NCBI GenBank assembly: GCA_025201345.1
Contig: JAIXMG010000003.1
Coordinates: forward strand, 1-64,000
Origin: Thamnidium elegans
Taxonomy: Eukaryota; Mucoromycota; Mucoromycetes; Mucorales; Mucoraceae
Length of the DNA: 64,000 nucleotides
Reading direction: 5' to 3'
Both the position numbers and the translations under genes were made by a program. Each line of letters starts with the position of its first letter. Positions within the stretch are counted from its first letter, which is position 1. Positions 34,476 to 46,157 of this stretch are shown here, piece by piece. A model generated the notes under the pieces. That model had not been told where the DNA came from and ran no database searches. It saw only the letters and a program-made list of their open reading frames with translations.

Positions 34476-35338
34476 TTAGGTGCTGAAAGCAAGATCTTCA
34501 AAGATACTTCTAGATAACTCATAAACACGCGAGTACATTTCAGATTGAATATCAGCTCTTAAATCAAAGACGTATTTTCCCATAAAGCCAGACTTTTTAG
34601 GTTCAATATTAGGGTTTGAAAGACTAAGGGAGACCAAGACAGCGTTCCAGAGGGTTTCAGTTAAAGTAGACAATGTATCGACTGGTTTAATATTTTCATC
34701 AAACATGACTTGACATTGATTTAAAGAGACCTTTAACTTTTGGAGCATATTGAATCTATCCAGAGTAGAAACAATAGCATCTGTAATATCCATATTTAAA
34801 ATCTCTAATTCATGAATCAACTCATCCAAGATATCTTGTTCCCAAAGTCCTTTATCGATAGCACTGACAATAATATCACGATAGTAACCATCTTTTTGAT
34901 TCCATTTATCAGAGACTACAGATTCAACACTAGAGTAGATTTGATTGCTGAGTTCATGAATATGATTAGCAATCATACCAGGCATTTGTGCAACACAAAC
35001 ATCTAAATACAAAAACATTTAGTTTTTAAACTCCAAAATATATAAACAAAAATAAAAAATTTACCTTGGATTGTATTGGTATGATCAAATAATAAATCAA
35101 CTTGAGGTTTCATTACAGAATACATTTGTTGAGGGTCCTTGATAACAAAGGATAATTCGGTCAAGATACCCTCATTGTGTTGACTGAGTATATCATCAAT
35201 AATGCTTTCATAATGAGCTTGTACAGTGTCCTTAATTAAACCTTCTTCTTGTTGATAACTTGTTGACTTGAAAGAAATTTGTGATGCTTGAGCACCAAAT
35301 AAAAAGACAAGTGTAAGTATGAGTAATGTAAAATGCAT
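34476..35338 (-). CDS. Secreted helical protein of unknown function, 2 exons
   Basis: Exons 35338-35065 and 35002-34476 give 266 residues. A signal peptide occupies about residues 1-19 (MHFTLLILTLVFLFGAQAS). The rest is helix-rich with repeated spacing of hydrophobic and acidic residues (ELSFVIKDPQQMYSVMKPQV, DELIHELEILNMDITDAIV). Two cysteines remain in the mature part. The last residues FMGKYVFDLRADIQSEMYSR look like a final helix. It resembles small secreted helical proteins of Mucorales, but no family is recognised. The start was chosen because it gives a complete signal peptide; an upstream in-frame ATG would add an unrelated hydrophobic stretch. Confidence 0.7.
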
Positions 35339-37004
35339 TTTGTGTGTGTGTATATATATATATAGTATGAGCAATTGACCAGCAACTGTTTTTGTGTATG
35401 TATAAAAGAAAAGTGTAATTAAAAAGAAAAAGAGAGAAAGATACAGATACGGGGGTACATTATTTATACCTATCATAATCATAGACGCACAGATCTCGTG
35501 ATAACAGAGAAAAATAAATAAGGGGGGAAGGGTGTAAATATTATTGGACGCATGTATTCCATTTGTTAAACAAACAATAAATATTAAAGAACGCTTTTTT
35601 TTTTTTTAGTGTTTATTGTTTTAAAAAAAAAATAGGGAGGTTGAACCGGGTCTCTTTTCAAGCGTATTATTATGTCCTTTATTGCATCATCAGGTATTTT
35701 ATTGACAGTATTGTTTACCAAGAAGAAAATTACCATGCTTCATAGTTGTTCCCGAACCTTAATTGAATAGATACCTTAATTGGCTTATACCTTTTTGATT
35801 GGTAACCTTCTAATTAACAGGAGAGTCTCGGTCCATTTTGAACACAAAATCCGTTTCCGCCCATTGTTTGAAAGTTTTTCTAGTTACACTGGTATTACAT
35901 CCTATCCCACTAATTAAAATTTCTATCAAAAATAAAAAAAATAAATTCCTTAGTAACCTGTACGTATATATATTTACAAAATATGCCTCTATGTAAAAAA
36001 AAAAAAAAATCGCTTTATACATATACAACATATGATTTACAGTTTAAAAAAGCTTTTTTTTTTATGCTAGCATCCTTTTTTTTAAATCTCAGTTTCCAAT
36101 ACGCTAGCATATTTAATCACCCAAAAGAAATATAAGCTACTGTTGTATTTTAACCGCATTAGACCAATAATTTACTAACAAAAAAAAGTTCTCTTTCTTA
36201 TTAAGATGTTGATTTCTACATTACCCATTCCGTTTTTTGACGATAACTTACTTATCTGTAGTGTAACAGCACTTTCGCTGTTTAAACATCTTTTTATCGT
36301 ACAAAAGGGAGAAGGGTACTTTACCTGCAGTTTTTTTAATAGTTGCATCGTAACAAAAAAGAAGGATCCGTTTTGCCTTCCAATATTAAACGTGTAACGG
36401 TTGGTAAGTCTGTGGGCCCTTATTTACCAGCTTTTTTTTTCTTTTTTTTACGCTTGGATATATATAGAGACGAGTCTACTGTCGTACCATTTTGTTCAAA
36501 TACGGTTGATTAAAACCAATCGGAAGGTATGTTTGCAACGCCAGTGCGCGGTTTTTAAATTAAAAACTCTCCTGATAAAGGAAAAAATTGCAAAATCAGA
36601 ATGCTTCTTCTGGAAAGGCATTTCACACGAAATGGCCAAGTTTATCGTCAATGACATTCTTTTAAATTACCAAAGTGATAAATAAATAATTTTTTCTCTT
36701 TAATTATGTTTGTAAGTATTAAAAATGTTGACAGAATAACAAAAAATACTGTTAAAATAACGTGGCCACTTTACTCGTGTGAGCTGTTTACTCGTAATGA
36801 CGTTTTTATGTTGCAATTTGCTTCATAATACTCGTACTTATACATTTCTATACACATATAATGTTATTACCACTCGATTCATGCAAGCTCCCCCCCCCTT
36901 TTTTTTTGTGTTTCATCTTATTTAATGTGGATAAAATAAATCACACTTTTTGTATGAATAGAAGGTGTGCCTGATAAAACAACTCTTTTTCTGCAACTTT
37001 TAAC
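35339..37004. other. Gene-poor stretch with unassigned open fragments
   Basis: Short open stretches occur at 35810-35900 (minus; ends FKQWAETDFVFKMDRDSPVN) and at 36510-36685 (plus; contains AVFKLKTLLIKEKIAKSECF and ends at TAA). Neither has a clear start or splice context. They look like scraps of repeated elements. The rest is AT-rich. Confidence 0.3.
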
Positions 37005-38918
37005 ATGTCTTGGAAAGACGAATCACTAAAAGAGTATATCAAGAAAACCCAAGAAGCAGTTTCGTATGCCCATTGTTTGCATCGCATAAAGCCGACCATT
37101 ATGAACAACATTACTTCCAAAGAAGATCTTAAGAAACTTGATGCCCAACTATACGGCCAATACAAAAACTTACTACGGAAAGACGCCCCTGGAAGCGCAT
37201 TTAGACGTTTAAGCTCTAATAAGTTCTGGGAAAACGTTTTATCTGAATGCACAGCCAAAGAACAATTAGCTAAAACGAATACCATATCTAAAAACTTCCA
37301 AGAATCCGCGCTTGACTTACTTGATGAAGCGAGGGAAGTATCTGTATCAAATATTAAAAAACGCCTCCGAAATACCACAAACGAACTATCAACCAGCACC
37401 TCTGTCAAAAATACTGGCATTTTTAACAATGAACATACCATACAGGATATTGACAATCCTTTCTTAGATCATACACCAGCAGAACGCGTTCGTTCACAAA
37501 TATTAAAATACAGATCCGAAGCTGACCGTGTATCTGAAATACACAAACAAGAGTAAGAAAAAACAATTGCAAATAACAAATATTAACATATAATATTAGC
37601 CTCTTGTATTATGGAATAATTGACTTAGTACCTTCTTCATCGACGAAGCTAAGAGTTATTATTAAAGAAGCATACTTAAACGAGATTATCGATATGGCGA
37701 AAAAAATCGATTCTTCTGGAAGAGTAGCCCGAAATCCGGATGGTGGTACATATAAAGATGCAAAGAATTTCGCAAGCGAAGTACTTGGACCCGCTGTAAG
37801 CTCATAAAGTGATAGCCTAACATATATATCGTGATCTAAAGCCATCCGTTTTGTAGAACAATCAATCTGAGATACAAGCTGCCATAAAAAAAGCTAGAAA
37901 GGCTATTCGCGAAAGGAAAGACGAGACTTACAAGTGGAAGAAAAAGGCAATAAAACTTATGAAATTAATGTAAGAAATCTAGCCACAAAGATTTTTTTTT
38001 TTTTTTTGACTTGGATATTTTATAGACGTGATGTATACTCCTCTGACGGATATTGTTCCCTTTATAATAAGCAAGGAGAACTGCATTTCATTGCTACTTT
38101 TTTGGCATCACTTTTAAAAGAATTATTCAAAAGCCATTCCTGTCAGTTCAGTTTGCAATGGTAAGACCAAGTTTTACTTTGGTACCTTAAAATTAAAATA
38201 ACAAGTTTTTATTTTAGGGGAGACCAGGCCCTTCAAATAGACAAAGAGGTTAAACAAAGAAATCAAAAGGACGATGAAAGACGAACTCCCGGAAAAATTC
38301 CTGATGCCATTTTGAGTTTGAAGGATTATGATCTACCATTTAGTCTTGTTGAGGTGAGCGGCCCTCCCAACTAACTTAACCACCAGCATTATGTAGGAGA
38401 CAGAATCAAACTAGCAAAGCACCTGAAAGCGAGCCTGAAAAAAATTCGCAGAACGATAAAATCAGGAGATGAAGACTTGTACGAAGATATCAAACTTTTT
38501 GGCATACAAGTGTACTGTGAGTATTATAGTGTAGGGTCTTTTAAACTGAAATATCTTTGCTAACTACTTCGATAGTGAATAAAGTATACGTTTACCGTTT
38601 ATATCAAGTAACCAGAGGAATCTACATCTTTGACACTGCCCTCTCATTTGACTTAGCCTGCTCCGCTGGATTGATTTCGAGCTTTATGCCAAGACTAGTG
38701 AAAAATTTATGGAAAGTAAAGGTTTGTACATGATTTATTGCTTTTGTTGTCCAATACTTAATAAAAACGTGTTTTGTTAATAATAGTCTCTGGTTGCCGA
38801 TAGCGCTCGATCTGTGGATGATTATCTGAACAGCGATCATGGTAATGACTCTTCTGACGATTCGTTTGATTCTCGCGATACTGTCAATATTTCTCCTAAG
38901 AAACAAAAAATGAAATAA
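37005..38918 (+). pseudogene. Multi-exon gene with possible PD-(D/E)XK-like core, interrupted by one stop codon
   Basis: Exons 37005-37552, 37600-37795, 37857-37969, 38026-38160, 38218-38516, 38576-38721, 38787-38918 join in frame with good splice sites. One in-frame TAA at 38372-38374 breaks exon 5. The N-terminal 180 residues are helical. The middle (GKIPDAILSLKDYDLPFSLV then EVSGPP) has the D...E-x spacing of a restriction-nuclease-like fold, followed by GDRIKLAKHLKASLKKI. The tail is acidic and ends in PKKQKMK (NLS-like). I believe this is a repeated Mucorales family; the nuclease link is inference. The sequence on both sides of the stop remains protein-like, so the lesion is recent or the stop is bypassed. 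Confidence 0.55.
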
Positions 38919-39686
38919 ATAATATAGTATAGTAAATTACTTTATTTTCGAAAATTATGATATATAGTTCTACGTGGGTAATAGGTTTTTCGGTTTATGG
39001 CTTGCGTATAACTATACTTTTGATCAAATATTGCTTTTGGATATGAACAACTGTATACTTATTTAGCATTTTGTTTTTATTTAAGCGAAACTATCAAATA
39101 AAAGAAACCCACTCATAAAAAGAAAAGAAAAATTGTATTGATGATATCTCTCGTAGTTAGATACAATACATTAAATTGTCAAATATAGCATGTCTACGCT
39201 TTGCTAGCAGATTATAGAACATAAACTTTTGCTATTACTTATCAATATTTTTAGCATTCAATTTCGTAAGTTTTTTAGGAGCATTGTACATATTAATGTG
39301 GTATATGTTAGAAGCGGGCGAGCTTTTTATTTTTGATATTACTTTTATTTACATAACCGTTACTATCACATCTTCCTTTTTTATAAGTCATTTAATCTAT
39401 AATCGATAAAAAAGTAAGTCGATTAAGCTAATTGATAAGTCACTAACAAAAACCTTGCTGTTGATTAAACGGTTTTTTAAGCTAGTAAAAATGAAATGAG
39501 ACGATACACAATCTAAGCTAGTGTCGCTGGTGTATTCGTATTATTTGATAGTTTCAGTGATAAATAGAATAATGATGAGCAGAGTAAAAAAAAAAAAAAA
39601 AAGAGACATGGCCAAACAGGCAGATTTTTTTAGATTGCCTAAAGACGTTAGTTATTCTAAATATTATATTGAAACAGATGAAACGA
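38919..39686. other. Gene-free stretch
   Basis: AT-rich sequence, 3' flank of the previous gene. A short open piece at 39608-39712 (KQADFFRLPKDVSYSKYY) leads into the tandem duplication but lacks a start context. Confidence 0.35.
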
Positions 39687-39944
39687 GCATTAAGCAGCGG
39701 ACTGCAATCTAGCCATTATAAGTGGGTAGAAGGAGTGCCCTGCTTGTCTTGTGCGGACATTTATGGAATTGTTGTCAAAACCAATCGTGTACACGCTCAG
39801 TCTACGTTTCTACCGGCATTAAGCAACGGACTACAATCTAGCCATTATAAGTGGGTAGAAGGAGTGCCCTGCTTGTCTTGTGCGGACATTTATGGAATTG
39901 TTGTCAAAACCAATCGTGTACACGCCCAGTCCGGCACTTCTGCT
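39687..39944 (+). repeat. 129-bp tandem duplication, two near-identical copies
   Basis: Copies at 39687-39815 and 39816-39944 differ by only a few bases until the end of the second copy. The period is a multiple of three, so the shared frame repeats a 43-residue block containing HYKWVEGVPCLSCADIYGIV and VKTNRVHAQS. No complete gene surrounds it. The high identity indicates a recent event. Confidence 0.85.
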
Positions 39945-40787
39945 TAAAGAAAAGTTACCTGGTTTCTTGACCATCTGTTCTTCTGATGAAGTTTTTTTTT
40001 TGTGTATAAATTCTTCTGATGAAGAACCTGCAAGAAAAAAAATACTTCAAAGCCAAATATTGATTGACAGTCACTTCTACGCACTTCCAAAAAGAACTTT
40101 ATTTTTGACCTTAATGGAATGGTATGTGTTATAAGTAGCGTTAAACGACCAGTAGAACCTTCAGTATTTCATTTTATAACCAAAATATTTTACTTTTTTT
40201 TTCAAAAATTAAAGAGGCATCGATGATGCAAGTATCTCCCCTTTTTTACGTTAAGCACCAATAACGTATCTATAATGATGTCTTTTGTTTGCAAGACGTT
40301 ATACGTTTTCTTTTTTCTCGAGTAAACAAGTATATACAGTATTTTAACTTGATTGAGAGGATGAGGGGCTTGGGCGGAGGAGGTTGAGTTAATTAAATGA
40401 TACTTTTATTAGTAGGCCTTCCTTTCGAATACTTAAATACGAAATAAAGTTTTTTTTTTCTTTACTTTGCTAAATGCTAAGACTATTTTTTTTTTTTAGG
40501 GTTCTTTGGTATTTTGATATATCCCTTGAACACTGATGTGGTATTTCTTAAGGTATAACTTTTATTTATTTATAATATATCACTTATTGATACTAACTAA
40601 AAATATCGCTGAAATGAGTCAAATGAATACTGAATAAATAAACTCCTGATTCATATATGTAGTAGTTGTATCGGAACCTAAATAACCAAAGAAGAAAAAA
40701 AAAAGGTCTTTTTTTTAACAGGTGAAAAAAGATTTTTGTTTACACCTTTTTCTTTTTTTTTTTTTTTTTAAGAAAAATATACACAAA
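39945..40787. other. Gene-poor stretch upstream of thoc7
   Basis: An open fragment continues to 40134 (EEPARKKILQSQILIDSHFY) without clear boundaries. From 40140 the sequence is AT-rich with homopolymer runs and contains the thoc7 promoter. Confidence 0.35.
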
Positions 40788-40801
40788 ATGGAAGAAGGTA
40801 C

Positions 40802-40832
<31 letters not shown>

Positions 40833-41801
40833 CACTACAGATGCGAGATACTAGACCCTAACTTATGACTGTATAGAGACTTATTTAAAAGGAAGATTGG
40901 CACTAGATGATCGTGCAGTAAAGATGTTAGAAAAAAAGATCATTTATTTTTTAAAATCTTTACATAACGAACCTACCGATTCAGCGTAAGTGCATTCCTT
41001 TAATAAAAAAAAAAGAGAAAAAAAAAAAACTTACCCATCGTTCAAATAGACAGCATCAGTTTGAAAACTTGTTAATTCAACTTGTCAATTACCAAACTCA
41101 TCTTCAACGCCACCCACCTATCCAAGTCGCCAACGATAAAGATATTGAAAAATACAAACACATGATTGAAAACACAAAGTCAGTTCAGTCCAAAGCAACA
41201 GTCGATATCGTTTCTTTAAAACAAGATTTAACAAAGGCTCAAAAGGCCAGAGACCATAAATTGGAGTATGATCGCGTTGCTAGAGATATTATGAAATTAA
41301 ATACCAGAGACATGTACAAGGAGTAAGAAAGAGAGAGAAAATATTTATGTAAGCAAAGGGATCATTTACTTTTTTTATATCTCTCTTAGGTCTATTCAAA
41401 GTCTTGAAAGTGATATCGAATTATTACAACGGGAAAAGATAAGTAAAGCAGCTGCTTTTGAAAGCCGTTATCAGAATTTGACAACACTCGTTCAAAACCT
41501 CAAGAATTTACAACAGTCTGTTGAAGAAGAACGTAATATCAAGGTAAGAAAAATGACTACTTTTTTTATGCAGATATAAAAATATTTACACATATACACG
41601 TAGAACGATGATAGCGAAAGATTAATGGTAATGGAAAGAGGATATGTTTCATCTGACGATGAAGAGGATAGTGGATTTTCCGATGATGAACCGGAAGAAG
41701 AAGAAAAGATTATGCCTGCAGTCAACCATAGATTTCAAGAACGTAATGATGAAGAAGATGAAGAAGAAGGAATTGTATCTGATGCAATCATGGTCGAATA
41801 A
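40788..41801 (+). CDS. thoc7: THO complex subunit 7 (THOC7), 5 exons
   Basis: THO couples transcription to mRNA export. Exons 40788-40797, 40877-40985, 41050-41322, 41390-41543, 41604-41801 give 247 residues. The first exon is only 10 nt (Met-Glu-Glu plus one base). The phase-1 join to TYLKGRLALDDRAVKMLEKK removes an intron with several stops. The Tho7 pattern is clear: YQTHLQRHPPI, then a long coiled coil with DHKLEYDRVARDIMKLNTRD and TTLVQNLKNLQQSVEEE. The acidic C-terminal tail (DDEEDSGFSDDEPEEEE) is disordered. Length fits the family. Confidence 0.88.
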
Positions 41802-41900
41802 AAAAAACGTTAGATATTTTTCGCAAAAACTGTATATATATATAAACATTTGTTTTCTTTCACAAGTCTTTTTTTATGCTAAATATGTTTTAACCGGTAA

Positions 41901-41934
41901 TTGATAAATGATAAATGATAAATGATAAATGAAA
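41901..41934. repeat. Heptamer repeat (TGATAAA-type), about 4 copies
   Basis: Perfect 7-bp repeats between the thoc7 stop and the next gene. Simple sequence. Confidence 0.8.
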
Positions 41935-42010
41935 ATTGGGAAAAGTGATGACACCTTTTTTTGTGAGCTCCAATAAAACTTTCCTTCGCATTTCTTTTAC
42001 ACATCTAAAA

Positions 42011-42688
42011 ATGATTACAGTCAATGTAGAAGCATGTCATGTCATTGCGAAGCCGCTTGTCGTGATCGAAGAAGACGGCTTTATCAGAGCCGAAGGGACT
42101 ATTAAAATTGAAATTGAAGAAACATATGTAGAATATGATGAAGAAGAAGAAGGAGAAGTTATCGACATTTTCAAAGTGCATTCTTACAACGCCAACATGA
42201 TTTTATTTATGTTGCATCATTTACTGCCTCACAATACGGTGGGAATTGCTGGTAAATTTCATTCTTCTCTTTTATTATTGACACTTATAATTCGACACTA
42301 GGTGAAATTGATTGGAAAACAGACTTTGATAAAGAAGGTGTTAGTTTTATCAATGTAATAATAACACCTCAAACTGTTATGCATGGTCCAGATAGTTGCG
42401 CCACATCTGAAGACATCAACTTGTCTGCAGAATACATGGTACTGGTCCACATTCTTCGCCATTATGATAATAACGAGCATATTTCAACATGTGTATCATA
42501 TGAAGTCCTTGAAAGAAAATTAAAAACGCTTCACTCAAGCCTCTGTAAGTATCCGAAACCAATAATCGACCTAACTAACATGTTATACATACTATTTAGT
42601 TCCTACTGTTCCTTATGAAAACGTACCGCCTGAAGTCAATATCAATGATGACTACAATGACAATGACGAAAATATTCCTATTAGATAA
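42011..42688 (+). CDS. Unknown 190-residue protein, 3 exons
   Basis: Exons 42011-42251, 42302-42544, 42600-42688 join in frame with standard splice sites. The protein begins MITVNVEACHVIAKPLVVIE, has an acidic stretch (EEEEGEVIDIF), then a mixed alpha/beta region (VSFINVIITPQTVMHGPDS, EYMVLVHILRHYDNNEH) and a short acidic Asn/Asp tail. No signal peptide or span. An in-frame ATG at 41948 would extend it by 21 residues; I prefer 42011 because the extension lacks conservation-like character. No family recognised. Confidence 0.55.
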
Positions 42689-43056
42689 CAGAGGATACAA
42701 TAATTAGGATATAGGGATAGGATGGGGCGGGCAATAGTTCTTTAATTGCTTAAAAGTATAATAAAAAGAACTTACTTTTTTTAAAAAAAACCCCCCTCCC
42801 CATAGGTATTTCTGTTTAGATTAACAATCTACGAAATCAAAGTATACAGTTGCCTTTCTATCTGAGAAAGAACTATTCTTTTTTGTACTAATAAATATTA
42901 TCCCCATTAAACACCTACCCTAAGAAACATGTTCATAATAAACCTATACTGACGAATTGTATGTATGTAAACAAAACCTGTCAAAAAGCGTCTCCGCTAC
43001 AAAAAAGGCTGGATTACAAAAAACCGAGCTTTGCATATCTATACAGCAGCTCCACT
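42689..43056. other. Gene-free stretch
   Basis: AT-rich spacer with A and C runs (around 42784-42800). No feature supported. Confidence 0.4.
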
Positions 43057-43140
43057 CCCAAAGTTCGCTTTTTGATTGGTCAAAGTTCGTTTTTGTAAAT
43101 CATCCAAATTCGCTTTGGCATCACCCAAAGTTCGTTTTTA
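43057..43140. repeat. Four degenerate repeats of a CCAAAGTTCG-type motif
   Basis: Units start near 43057, 43080, 43103 and 43123. Each has a (C)AAAGTTCG(C/T)TTTT core, the third being altered. They lie directly upstream of the transposase relic and may be subterminal element repeats. Confidence 0.65.
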
Positions 43141-43153
43141 CATTTTTATTTCA

Positions 43154-43452
43154 ATGAGTAGCAGCTTTTATTATGAAGATGGACCCATTCACAAACCTGC
43201 AACCATTCGAAAAATCATTGAAGATCGTGGATATAAATGTGTTTATTTACCACCATACCCTTCCTCAATTCAATCGAAGAGTTTCGGTCCAAGGTTAAAG
43301 CTGGAAACAAAAGAAATCCATTGGATACTATTGATCGTTTGACTCCTCGTATAATGGATGCAGTAACCCACGCTACTCTTAAAGATTGTCGTGGTTGGAT
43401 AAAGCACTCTGTAAGCTTTTCCCTCGATGTATTTCTAAGCTTTTCTCAATAA
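43154..43452 (+). pseudogene. Tc1/IS630-type transposase C-terminal fragment
   Basis: The frame contains APIHKPA-like sequence (DGPIHKPATIRKIIEDRGYK) and CVYLPPYP, the second-aspartate and LPPYSPxLNPIE regions of DDE_3 transposases. A frameshift near 43265 moves to FLNSIEEFRSKVKAGNKRNP and MDAVTHATLKDCRGWIKHS. The Asp of the usual D-N-A triplet is shifted to D-G-P. The N-terminal half is absent, so it is inactive. It belongs to a different subfamily from the 9.2-9.6 kb fragment. Confidence 0.8.
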
Positions 43453-43465
43453 ATCTGGGAAATCC

Positions 43466-43512
43466 AGTATTGTCTCGGTCTCGGTCTCGGTCTTGGTCTC
43501 GGTTATGGTCAC
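43466..43512. repeat. CTCGGT-type hexamer repeat
   Basis: Five to six degenerate copies of a 6-bp unit, which would read as Arg-Ser in one frame. Simple sequence between two element fragments. Confidence 0.75.
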
Positions 43513-43541
43513 GATTTATTATTTTTTCTTTTCTTATCACT

Positions 43542-43808
43542 GAACCTTTGACAGGAACAAAAGACGATTATTTTATTGGAAATTGCGAATGGAACGATGG
43601 TACACGTTCTGATATGGTTCTTGAGCCAAAAAGTGCTCTCTCAGACCTCCCTCCCTTAATATTGGAGATTCAACATACAATTAACATAGCATTTATGAAA
43701 AGGGCTGTTAATTATTGCATACAGGCGTATACCAGATATGATAGTGAACCTATGATATTGGTTATTTGTGTTGAGAAGCTACACCAAGATATATATTTTA
43801 GCATGTGA
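43542..43808 (+). pseudogene. Fragment of a PD-(D/E)XK-like repeated Mucorales protein
   Basis: Open frame ending at TGA 43806-43808. It contains YFIGNCEWNDGTRSDMVLEP and then LPPLILEIQHTI, followed by FMKRAVNYCIQAYTRYDSEP and MILVICVEKLH. The D (SDMVLEP) then E-x-Q spacing with a following R...Y helix recalls PD-(D/E)XK enzymes. No start; the left end abuts the hexamer repeat. Nuclease character is inferred from the motif spacing only. Confidence 0.45.
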
Positions 43809-44175
43809 AACCAAGTACGGTCCCAAGAGTTTTCTCATACTTTTTCCAGCCATAGCTAGATCATTTTAAGTTTGCACTAAACCGCCCTCCTATTCAATAT
43901 ATGATGCCAGCGAAATGATAAACGCTAGGTATATCGCTTGTACATATATCAACCAAATGTTTTGTTTAAAAAGATTCAATGGTAAAAAAAAAGAAATCGT
44001 ATGACTATACTCCTTAATCTGAAGGTAACAAAATATCCAAGAGACGCATATTGCAGTAATAAGAAATAAATTGGGTCCTGCAAGATGATGTTACCTACGA
44101 TTTCTCATAAACAATGAGTGTTGCTTTTGATTTAACACGGTCAACAATTAGCCTGATATTGTTTTTTTTAAAAGA

Positions 44176-44183
44176 TATAAATA
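44176..44183 (+). promoter_or_regulatory. TATA-like box of the following small gene
   Basis: TATAAATA lies 71 bp upstream of the ATG at 44247, with a long pyrimidine tract between, as at other gene starts in this window. Confidence 0.4.
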
Positions 44184-44246
44184 TCTCCCATTCTTTTCCC
44201 AGTGTTTTTTTTTTCTCTTTTCTTCCAAAAACTTTTTACTTTATAA

Positions 44247-44669
44247 ATGGCAGGTAAGTTTCATAAACCCTCTATAATAACTATATAATGAAACCGTTTG
44301 TCTTTATTTTTTAGCACTAAAAAGTACATCTACTGCCAATAGACGGAAGAAACGGAGAAATTTTTCAGAAGGAGCATCTATTAGCATTTTTAGTACCTGT
44401 TCAAGTAAACTATTTTTTTTATTCGTCGTTTTCTCTCGTATTTAATTTCTTTATCACTCTATTACGACAACCTCGCGCTACTTGCTTATTGAAACTATAT
44501 CCCCAGTGTCCAGTAGGTAATTACGCTGACGTACTGGTATGTACTATAATCATTATTTGGAATATACACTCATTAACCACAAATTATTTATTAGTACTTG
44601 GACAGCGAAGCTCTTAGCTCTCCAAAAATATTTATGAAACGAAGAAACAGAAAAGTTTCATTAGTGTGA
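44247..44669 (+). CDS. Possible small basic protein, spliced (middle part unresolved)
   Basis: ATGGCAG at 44247-44253 is followed by a perfect GTAAGT donor, and exon 2 (44315-44404) gives a basic peptide (STANRRKKRRNFSEGA). A last exon from 44595 reads YLDSEALSSPKIFMKRRNRK and stops at TGA 44667-44669. A candidate middle exon (about 44507-44536, CPVGNYADVL) fits the last exon in phase but not exon 2, so the structure is uncertain. TATA box and pyrimidine leader support a real transcript. No family recognised. Confidence 0.4.
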
Positions 44670-46157
44670 AATATTCGCCTTTGATCACTTAGTTGCGTAA
44701 AACCAATTGAAGTAAGGCATTTTTTTTTGTACTCTTATGCTGATGTCCTCTTTATCCAATCACCTTACTTTGCTTATTCTGTGGCAAAATAAGGAGGTTC
44801 AAAAATAAAAAATTGTTACACAGCATTTTTCTCACCTTTGACAAACTATATAATTTTGACGATCACCGAGAAGACACCAAACACCAGAAGAGTAATCTTG
44901 TTACCATAATAAGAAGAGCCACCAAAATGAAAAGACTGCCAAAAGATAAGAAAGAAAAATAAAAAAAGAAGGGAAACCAGAAAGTAACGAAATCAAATCG
45001 AAAGGTTTATTAAGGTTGAACCGAGAAGAAAATACACAGGTTAATTAGAGAACAATTTTGGGGTGATATTAGTGCAAACAGAGATAGGTAATTATATGAT
45101 ATAATATTATATAATATGGTATATACATAGAATACATTTTTTTATTTGGCTTCTTTATCAAATAAAATAAACACCAGTTTGTCATCCATAAACGTTTTCT
45201 CAAGGATATCAAACAAATTAATAAACAAGTCATTTTATTATACAAAGAAAAATAGTGACTGAAGAAAAGCAAATGAGAGACACATTAGCCAATTTCTTTT
45301 TAAATTGTTTCCAGATCTGACTACGTGGAAGTTTGTCTCTATGCAAACCCAAAAGTGATGTTTTCCAAGGAGAACGTCTTTTTTGTCATAAAGGAGCTTT
45401 TACACCTCATCAAGACAAAAAGATGGTAATAGTTAAACACTATACCAAATTGTAACCATATGAAAGGGAAAAAACCTAGTAAACCCGGCATACGTTAATA
45501 TGAGGGCGTCATGCCAGAGTTATATCAAATAGCACGATCATACACGGATGAGGAAGAAAGTAAGTGACCGTAACCGCGATCCCAATTTTTCCAATCTCCC
45601 CCACGCATGCCTTGCTGCTGCAGTTTTTCCAACCAGTTATGAAAGAAAAATATATTAGTGAAGGCTCTACTTGCAATATTATTATTCATGAAGATACATA
45701 CCAATAAGTTCCATGATGGCATATGGCTATCTTGATCTCGTTATAACTCCTTAACGCTTCAAGTTAGCCATACAGATCTTTTCACCGATTAAACTACTAT
45801 CATACACGAGTAGTCCTCACCCTCCCCATCCTCATCCTCAAACCTAGCGTATAACTATCTTTTATGTCACCACTATAAGACGACCAGTTTTACTTTTGGT
45901 AGACATTCACGAAGATTATCAGCTTGGTAAGCCGTCACCATACCAACTACCTACTCTTCTAGTATATATTATAAATAACATATTTAACAATGACGGGAGG
46001 TCATCATCTTGATAGGTCGCTACCCTAACAACTACCCTGTTCTCCATAAATGATCAATATAAGCGAATTTGTGAATGGCTCCAGTTTTAAAAAAGTCGAG
46101 CTATTTCCAAATATTGATTTTTTTTTTTGTAGACTTTGAAAGCCATGGGTATAAATA
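44670..46157. other. Gene-free stretch (1.5 kb)
   Basis: Contains scattered short open frames (for example minus 45722-45525, ending SSSSVYDRAI) but no start, splice or family evidence. A 19-bp word at 44774-44792 recurs with one change at 50793-50811. Confidence 0.35.

Noticed and set aside
34277..34528. Open frames on both strands across the 47-A run
   Set aside because: Products are poly-Lys or poly-Phe from simple sequence; no gene context.
36941..37456. Long minus-strand frame
   Set aside because: Antisense to exon 1 of the nuclease-like gene, whose plus-strand splicing is consistent.
45525..45722. Minus-strand frame of 65 codons
   Set aside because: No start context, splice sites or recognisable motif.
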